Part shown: piece by piece, positions 7,484 to 12,196 of the stretch
How positions within the stretch are numbered: the first letter of the stretch is position 1
How the letters are laid out: each line of letters starts with the position of its first letter
Source: an uncultured Clostridia bacterium
GTDB lineage: Bacteria > Bacillota > Clostridia > Oscillospirales > Acutalibacteraceae
Assembly: GCA_945224895.1 (NCBI GenBank)
Contig: CALYNW010000003.1
Location: 1-12,196 of the forward strand
Direction of reading: 5' to 3'
DNA: 12,196 nt
Notes under the pieces: generated by a model
Seen by the model: the letters and a program-made list of their open reading frames with translations, nothing else
Told to the model about the DNA's origin: nothing
The model's database searches: none
Translations under genes and position numbers: made by a program

Positions 7484-8098
7484 TTATGCCTTAACAAAGC
7501 AGGCAAACCAATAATAAAGCGGTATTACGATAAAGAGCAGGCAGGAATATCCCCACATACCTGTGGCAACACCAAGGCACAGGAATATTGTAACAATAAG
7601 CTCAGGCACAGGCATTAAAAGTGCAAATACCTTTCTGTTATTAGCCTTGCAGGCAATGGCAAATCTGTAATACATCGGTATTGTTAAAAACAGTATCCAA
7701 AGAGGATGCCAAATATGGAAAATCATAGAAAGTGCCACATAAAGTATTACTATGATAATCGGAAACGGAAAAATCAAAAGTGCCTTTGCAGCCTTCGGGT
7801 ACATTCCGAAATCATTTGCCTTTGAAAGCAAGGATTTTATTTTTCCTTTAAAATCCTTATCCTTCTTTTTCGGGTCCTGAACAATAACCTTATCCTTATC
7901 AGTATTTAACAAATCGTCAACGCTTATTCCGTAAATTTTTGCAAGTGCCATAAGATTGTCAATTTCGGGTGAAGACTCGGCTCTTTCCCATTTTGAAATA
8001 GATTGACGGCTAACACCTAATTTCTCAGCCAGCACCTCCTGACTGTATCCGTTCATTTTTCTAAGCTCCTGAAGTCTTGTTGCTGTTAATAAGTTCAT
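7484..8098 (-). CDS. Xre-family transcriptional regulator with four-helix membrane domain
   Basis: A 204-aa protein. Residues ~7-62 form a Cro/C1-type helix-turn-helix (RLQELRKMNGYSQEVLAEKL, then GVSRQSISKWERAESSPEIDNL), which is the DNA-binding unit. A charged linker (66-100, rich in Lys/Asp) leads to four hydrophobic segments at ~105-127, 131-150, 157-180 and 182-202, so the regulator should be held at the inner face of the membrane. Such Xre-plus-membrane proteins are common in Firmicutes and their signals are mostly unknown. The ATG at 8098 has AGGAGG (8106-8111) seven bases upstream. It is the first gene of a two-gene unit with the PepSY protein. Inverted repeats in its own promoter region suggest autoregulation, which is inference. 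Confidence 0.88.
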   Translation of the reverse strand: MNLLTATRLQELRKMNGYSQEVLAEKLGVSRQSISKWERAESSPEIDNLMALAKIYGISVDDLLNTDKDKVIVQDPKKKDKDFKGKIKSLLSKANDFGMYPKAAKALLIFPFPIIIVILYVALSMIFHIWHPLWILFLTIPMYYRFAIACKANNRKVFALLMPVPELIVTIFLCLGVATGMWGYSCLLFIVIPLYYWFACFVKA

Positions 8099-8127
8099 AT
8101 GCTTTCCTCCTTGTTTCTTGTGTCTTT

Positions 8128-8156
8128 ATTTTAGCAAAGTGTTTAAATTTATGCAA
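8128..8156 (-). promoter_or_regulatory. Promoter of the Xre-PepSY unit
   Basis: On the minus strand TTGCAT (8156-8151) and TAAAAT (8133-8128) are 17 bases apart. The -35 box is part of a GTTGCAT heptamer that recurs in the inverted repeat upstream, so a protein bound to that heptamer would cover the -35 region. Confidence 0.6.
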
Positions 8157-8206
8157 CATATTTCGGTTTACAACGGCATAAAATTTTTCGCAACCAACGG
8201 TTGCAT
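8151..8206. promoter_or_regulatory. Candidate operator: inverted repeat plus related half-site
   Basis: GCAACC-AAC-GGTTGC (8190-8204) is a perfect inverted repeat with 6-bp arms and a 3-base centre. A third half-site, ATGCAAC (8151-8157), is the exact complement of GTTGCAT at 8200-8206, and CAACGG occurs at both 8171-8176 and 8195-8200. The cluster lies between the divergent promoters of the Xre gene and the polymerase gene. Xre-family proteins usually bind short inverted repeats of this size near their own promoter, so the neighbouring regulator is the natural candidate ligand. No binding evidence exists in the sequence itself. Confidence 0.45.
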
Positions 8207-8260
8207 TTGGCAAAAAGTCCTTGATTTAGCAGTGTTTCTTATAAATAAACATTTAAATTC

Positions 8261-8289
8261 TTGAAAAGAATATATAAGTATGTTAAAAT
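8261..8289 (+). promoter_or_regulatory. Promoter of the large glycerophosphotransferase gene
   Basis: TTGAAA (8261-8266) and TAAAAT (8284-8289) are separated by exactly 17 bases. The transcription start should fall near 8296, downstream of an in-frame ATG at 8280 but upstream of the ATG at 8325, which helps decide the translation start. Confidence 0.6.
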
Positions 8290-8324
8290 TAATATATCTA
8301 TGTATATTTGAATTGGAGCAAGAA

Positions 8325-11300
8325 ATGGATAGAATAGCTAAACTTATAAAAACAATTCTGAGATATATTTCAAGAATGTTTTCCAAAACACCGAAAAGAA
8401 AATTTTACTACGGAAAATATTTTAAGCATTGCAGGGTAAGGGACAATGTCATTTTAGTGGAGTCCTTCCACGGCTCAAATATTTCCGACTCCTCCCTTGC
8501 GCTTGTAAGAGAAATACTGAAATCCTACCCCGAAAAATATAAGATATATTACGGCACGGAAAATAAAAAGGCTCATCAAAAATTCATTGAAGATATCGGG
8601 CTTGACGTTAAGCTGATTGACGTCAACACCTTTAAGTATACTAAAATTCTTGCCACCGCAAAATATCTTATCAACAACAGCTCCTTTCCTGTTTATTTTG
8701 TAAAAAGACCGGAGCAGGTTTATATTCAGACATGGCACGGAACGCCTCTTAAAACGCTGGGTAAAAAAATGCGTCTGGGCATTGAGTCAATGTACAATGT
8801 TCAGCATAACTTTTTGCAGGCTGACTACATTACATTTCCAAACGATTTTACAAGAGACGTAATGATGGAGGACTACAACCTTAACGACCTTTATACAGGC
8901 AAGGTTGTAATGGCGGGCTATCCGAGAAACGAAATCTTTTTCCACAAGGAGGATGGCGAAAGGCTGAAAAAAGAGCTTGGCTTAGAGGGCAAGACTGTTT
9001 ACGCATATATGCCCACCTGGAGAGGTACAAGCAACCACGATGTAAACACCTCTGCATACGAAAGCAGAGTAAAAGAAATATTCAAGGTGCTTGACAAAAG
9101 GCTCAATGACAATCAGGTGTTTTATGTAAATTTCCACCCCATTTTAAAGGACTCAATCTCCCTTAAAAAGTACAAGCATATAAAGCCGTTCCCTCAGGGC
9201 GTTGATAACTATTCATTCTTAAACTGTGCAGACGCTCTTATCACCGACTATTCCTCTGTATTCTTTGACTACTCAATTACTCAAAAGCCCATTATCCTCT
9301 TTATGTATGACTATGATGAATATATGCACGACAGAGGTATGTATATGGACGTTGCTACTCTTCCTTTCCGTCAGATATATGATGAAAAGGAGCTTGCAAG
9401 GGTTTTAAGCGACGAAAGCTTTATGTCGGATTCCTATACAGATACAGAGTATTTCAAAACATTTTTCAAATACGATTCCCCCGATATCAGCAAAAAGCTT
9501 CTTAACCTGCTGTTCACGGGTGATTCGGGAGATTTGGAAATTAAAGACTATGCGTTTAATAAAGAAAAAAGATTAAAGGTAATTCATCCCGAAATCGTAA
9601 ATCAGTATGCACATCTGAATTCCATTGCTAAAAATGCAGATGAAAATACTGTTGTCTGCTTTGAGAAAAAGTGGTTTAAGGGTGAGGTAGGACCTCAGCT
9701 TTACGATAATTTCAATGACGCCTTTAAGTATGTTGTCATTACAATGACAACACCGAGAACATACCTCGAGGATTTACTGTGCCATTTAGGCGTTAAGAGT
9801 GTACGGGATAAGGTTCACCGCCGTGAAATTCAAAGGACATTTCCTAACCTGAATATTGACCCTGAATATATTGAAAATATATCGGCATTTGACGACAACT
9901 GCATAGTTGATGAAAGCGATATTGTTCATCTTAAGACAAAGGATGTTGTAAACGGCAACAAGGAAATTACAGTATCCGTAAACGCAAAGGGATACGAATT
10001 TCAGAAATTGGCAGTTGTCGGTGCGAAAAGAGTTATTCTTAAAACATTACCTCTTTCAGAGGAGGAAAAGAAATCCAAATCAGTTACAATTCCTCTGCAA
10101 AAGCTCATTGAGGAAATGATAGTATATAACAAACAGCAATATGTTATAGGAATTATTGCGTTTAACAAGAAAAAGAACAGGCAATGCCTTGTTATTCCGT
10201 CTATTCCGAAGAAAAATCAAAACGATATTTCCGAGGCGTACAGAAAGCCCCTGTTTGACAGCTACACCCTGCCGAAGGCATATTTTGACGCAGATTTGAA
10301 AAAGCTCATTGATGCCGATAACGAAAGAAACAGAAGGATGCTTGAGCTTTACGATTTAACACCTACTGTTTATGAAATTGCGTCAAGTCCCTTCTTCAAC
10401 AAATTTAATGAATTTTCCCTTTATTTCGGCAAAAAGGAGGATGCCTTAGAGGCGATTTATCCTCCCTGCAAGCTCAAAGCGTTGAAAGCAAAGGGTAACA
10501 GACTTGTTCTTGTTGTTGAGGTGCCAAAGGATAACAAAGCAAAATTTAAGGGTATTGTACTGAAATACCGTTCCGTAATTGAGGATATTCAAATTCCCTT
10601 CAGCTGTAATATTCAGGAAAAGGAGAACTGCCTGAGAGTTGTTGCAAGCCTTGATTTCACCACCGATATGCCTATGAAGGAAATATACTGGGACGTTAGA
10701 GCGGTGGTTGAAAAATACGGCTCGGACCAGCTTGTTAAGCTTGGCTACACAGGTATAAGCCTTAAGCAGAAATTCTATTTTACAAACACTCAATGCGATG
10801 TTGGTAAGGACCACATCATTTTCCCCTATTTCAACAAAAAGGGCATTATCAATTTCTGCTACCGTGAAAGAAGCGAATATGATACTGCCGCAGTAAAGAG
10901 AAAAGAGGTTATCGCATATATACTGTATATTCTTTTCGGTCTGTTTCTCAGAAGAAAAAATATATGGATTGTATATGAAAAATTCTGCAAGCTTGCTCAG
11001 GATAACGGCTATTATTTCTTCAAATACTGTATGGATTCTCTGCCTAAGGAGGAAAGCAAAAACATCTATTACATTATAGATAAGCGTTCTCCCGATTATG
11101 AGAATATTAAAAAATATGATAAAAATGTTATACAGTTTATGAGCATAAAGCATATGCTTTACATTTTGTCAATGGGAATATGTATTTCCTCTGATTCAAA
11201 ATCACATCTTTATGCTTGGAGAACAAAGCCCAGCCTTATTAAAAGAGGAATAGGCAAAAAGAAGGAACTGTTCCTTCAGCACGGAGTTACTGCACGTAAG

Positions 11301-12053
11301 CAGGTGCATCAGCTTTTCGGCAGGAAGGGTACAATCCCTATGACCTACTTTGTAACCACCGGCAGAGTTGAGCAGGAAATTGCAATTTCCGAGCTTCTCT
11401 ATAACGAGAAAACTGCTCCTATCACAGGCTTTGCAAGATGGGATGTTCTTGAAAATAAGGAGGATAAAAACGACCGTTTCATTCTTCTTATGCCTACCTG
11501 GAGATCTTGGCTTGAGGAGGTCAGCGACGAGGAATTCGTAAACAGTGATTATTTCAAAAAGTATTCTTCACTTTTAAAAAGCAAAAGACTTGACGATATT
11601 CTTGAAAAGAGCAATACAAGGCTTATATTCTATATCCACCCGAAATTTGCAGGCTATATTGACAATTTCAAGGAGGCTGTCAGCAACAGAATAAGCTGTA
11701 TTCCCATGGGGCAGGAGCCTTTGAATGAGCTTATGATGAAATGTTCAATGCTGATAACCGACTATTCAAGCGTTTGCTGGGACGTTTACTATATGGACAA
11801 GCCCGTGCTTTTCTATCAGTTTGACTACGATATGTACAAGGTTGCCCACGGCTCATATATCAATATGGAAACAGACCTTTTCGGCAACAGGTCAACCGAT
11901 GAGGAAGCCCTCATTAATGATATCGAGTATTTTGTTAATAACGGCTTTGAGGAAAACGAAAAGGACAGAGAAAATGCACCGATGTACTTTGAGTACCGTG
12001 ACAACAATAACAGTAAGCGTATTTACGATTTCTTAAAAAACAATAATTTTTGA
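8325..12053 (+). CDS. Tandem CDP-glycerol glycerophosphotransferase (TagB/TagF-like) polymer synthase
   Basis: A 1242-aa protein with two GT-B-type glycerophosphotransferase modules, so a probable polyol-phosphate (teichoic-acid-like or capsular) polymerase at the cytoplasmic membrane face using CDP-polyol donors. Module 1 (~40-397) has W137-H138-GTPLK, AGYPRNEIFF, YMPTWRG (228-234), NFHP with H271, and ITDYSS (306-311). Module 2 (~880-1240) starts WIVYEKFCKLAQDNGYYFFKY and has Q985-H986-GVTARK, TGFARWDVL, MPTWRSW (1056-1062), YIHPKF with H1105, and ITDYSS (1144-1149). Both sets of catalytic histidines and TDYSS donor-site motifs are intact. The ~480 residues between them are unassigned; the part just before module 2 looks beta-rich. 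The start at 8325 is preferred because GGAG (8314-8317) lies seven bases upstream; the in-frame ATG at 8280 is upstream of the predicted transcript start. No signal peptide; basic N-terminal helices may bind the membrane. No tagO, tagA or tagD homologue is adjacent. Donor and polymer chemistry cannot be read from the sequence. Confidence 0.88.
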   Translation: MDRIAKLIKTILRYISRMFSKTPKRKFYYGKYFKHCRVRDNVILVESFHGSNISDSSLALVREILKSYPEKYKIYYGTENKKAHQKFIEDIGLDVKLIDVNTFKYTKILATAKYLINNSSFPVYFVKRPEQVYIQTWHGTPLKTLGKKMRLGIESMYNVQHNFLQADYITFPNDFTRDVMMEDYNLNDLYTGKVVMAGYPRNEIFFHKEDGERLKKELGLEGKTVYAYMPTWRGTSNHDVNTSAYESRVKEIFKVLDKRLNDNQVFYVNFHPILKDSISLKKYKHIKPFPQGVDNYSFLNCADALITDYSSVFFDYSITQKPIILFMYDYDEYMHDRGMYMDVATLPFRQIYDEKELARVLSDESFMSDSYTDTEYFKTFFKYDSPDISKKLLNLLFTGDSGDLEIKDYAFNKEKRLKVIHPEIVNQYAHLNSIAKNADENTVVCFEKKWFKGEVGPQLYDNFNDAFKYVVITMTTPRTYLEDLLCHLGVKSVRDKVHRREIQRTFPNLNIDPEYIENISAFDDNCIVDESDIVHLKTKDVVNGNKEITVSVNAKGYEFQKLAVVGAKRVILKTLPLSEEEKKSKSVTIPLQKLIEEMIVYNKQQYVIGIIAFNKKKNRQCLVIPSIPKKNQNDISEAYRKPLFDSYTLPKAYFDADLKKLIDADNERNRRMLELYDLTPTVYEIASSPFFNKFNEFSLYFGKKEDALEAIYPPCKLKALKAKGNRLVLVVEVPKDNKAKFKGIVLKYRSVIEDIQIPFSCNIQEKENCLRVVASLDFTTDMPMKEIYWDVRAVVEKYGSDQLVKLGYTGISLKQKFYFTNTQCDVGKDHIIFPYFNKKGIINFCYRERSEYDTAAVKRKEVIAYILYILFGLFLRRKNIWIVYEKFCKLAQDNGYYFFKYCMDSLPKEESKNIYYIIDKRSPDYENIKKYDKNVIQFMSIKHMLYILSMGICISSDSKSHLYAWRTKPSLIKRGIGKKKELFLQHGVTARKQVHQLFGRKGTIPMTYFVTTGRVEQEIAISELLYNEKTAPITGFARWDVLENKEDKNDRFILLMPTWRSWLEEVSDEEFVNSDYFKKYSSLLKSKRLDDILEKSNTRLIFYIHPKFAGYIDNFKEAVSNRISCIPMGQEPLNELMMKCSMLITDYSSVCWDVYYMDKPVLFYQFDYDMYKVAHGSYINMETDLFGNRSTDEEALINDIEYFVNNGFEENEKDRENAPMYFEYRDNNNSKRIYDFLKNNNF

Positions 12054-12196
12054 TTGCAGAAAACAATAAACCGTCCGAAAACTCATCACGCTGGCAGACT
12101 TCGAGAAATGGAACTGAATTTCGTTTTCTTGCGAAGGAAGATGTACCTCGTCAAAACATATTACGCATAGAACAAAACAAAGTTTTGTAAATATGC
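12054..12196. other. Right-edge intergenic tail with inverted repeat and run-off open frame
   Basis: No recognised gene follows the polymerase. ACAAAAC-AAA-GTTTTGT (12172-12188) is a perfect 7-bp inverted repeat with a 3-base loop, without a T-run typical of an intrinsic terminator. A weaker pairing CTTCG (12099-12103) with CGAAG (12132-12136) is also present. On the minus strand a frame is open from the window edge to a TAA at 12033-12035, more than 50 codons including FDEVHLPSQENEIQFHF, with no start or family resemblance visible. It could be the end of a small protein, part of an interspersed repeat, or chance. No clear terminator for the polymerase gene was found here. Confidence 0.3.

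Noticed and set aside
8280..8324. Upstream in-frame ATG at 8280 for the large transferase
   Set aside because: It lies upstream of the predicted transcript start from the TTGAAA-17-TAAAAT promoter and has no ribosome binding site; the ATG at 8325 has GGAG at proper distance.
8168..8386. 72-codon minus-strand frame across the divergent control region
   Set aside because: It overlaps promoters, operator-like repeats and the start of the transferase; no ribosome binding site or family resemblance.
10446..11153. 235-codon open frame on the minus strand
   Set aside because: It is fully antisense to the transferase gene, partly within module 2 with its clear family motifs; the translation has no recognisable domain and is a shadow of codon bias.
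12099..12136. CTTCG/CGAAG pairing as a terminator for the transferase gene
   Set aside because: Only five perfect pairs with a long, poorly paired interior and no T-run after it.

Overview
The window is a moderately AT-rich stretch of a Gram-positive chromosome. It is best read as a member of the Clostridia, possibly a gut Ruminococcus/Oscillospiraceae-type organism. Strong AGGAGG-like ribosome binding sites, an mreBCD-PBP cell-elongation cluster next to a clostridial-type methylglyoxal synthase, a cytoplasmic GH36 alpha-galactosidase, a membrane-anchored Xre regulator and a TagF-like polymer synthase all point this way. The assignment to family level is inference. No mobile element, CRISPR array, rRNA or tRNA was seen.

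Left part (1-4750, all minus strand): a cell-shape operon reads right to left as mreB, mreC, mreD and a class B penicillin-binding protein (PBP2/MrdA type). Gaps within it run from an 8-bp overlap to 28 bp, and a well-formed sigma-A promoter (TTGTTA-17-TATAAT) lies in front of mreB. After the PBP, the gene leaving the left edge is the start of mgsA (methylglyoxal synthase), which appears to have its own promoter. The minCDE and rodA genes that often sit between the PBP and mgsA in other Clostridia are absent here.

Middle (4750-7010): diverging from mreB is a complete GH36 alpha-galactosidase with its own promoter and a strong intrinsic terminator. No transporter or sugar-responsive regulator sits beside it.

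Right-middle (7010-8320): a two-gene minus-strand unit encodes an Xre-type DNA-binding protein with four C-terminal membrane segments, followed 18 bp later by a membrane-anchored PepSY-domain protein. The intergenic region ahead of it holds divergent promoters and a perfect GCAACC-AAC-GGTTGC inverted repeat with a related half-site on the regulator's -35 box. This is a plausible autoregulatory operator that could also affect the next gene.

Right (8325-12053, plus): one very large protein (1242 aa) carries two complete CDP-glycerol:glycerophosphotransferase (TagB/TagF-like) modules separated by about 480 residues that I cannot assign. It probably builds a polyol-phosphate (teichoic-acid-like or capsular) polymer. 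This tandem enzyme is the most interesting gene in the window. The last 143 bases hold no recognised gene, but they contain a short inverted repeat and a minus-strand open frame running off the edge.

A common theme is the cell envelope: peptidoglycan elongation, a membrane-linked regulator and an anionic wall or capsule polymer. Close functional coupling between the three transcription units is not shown.
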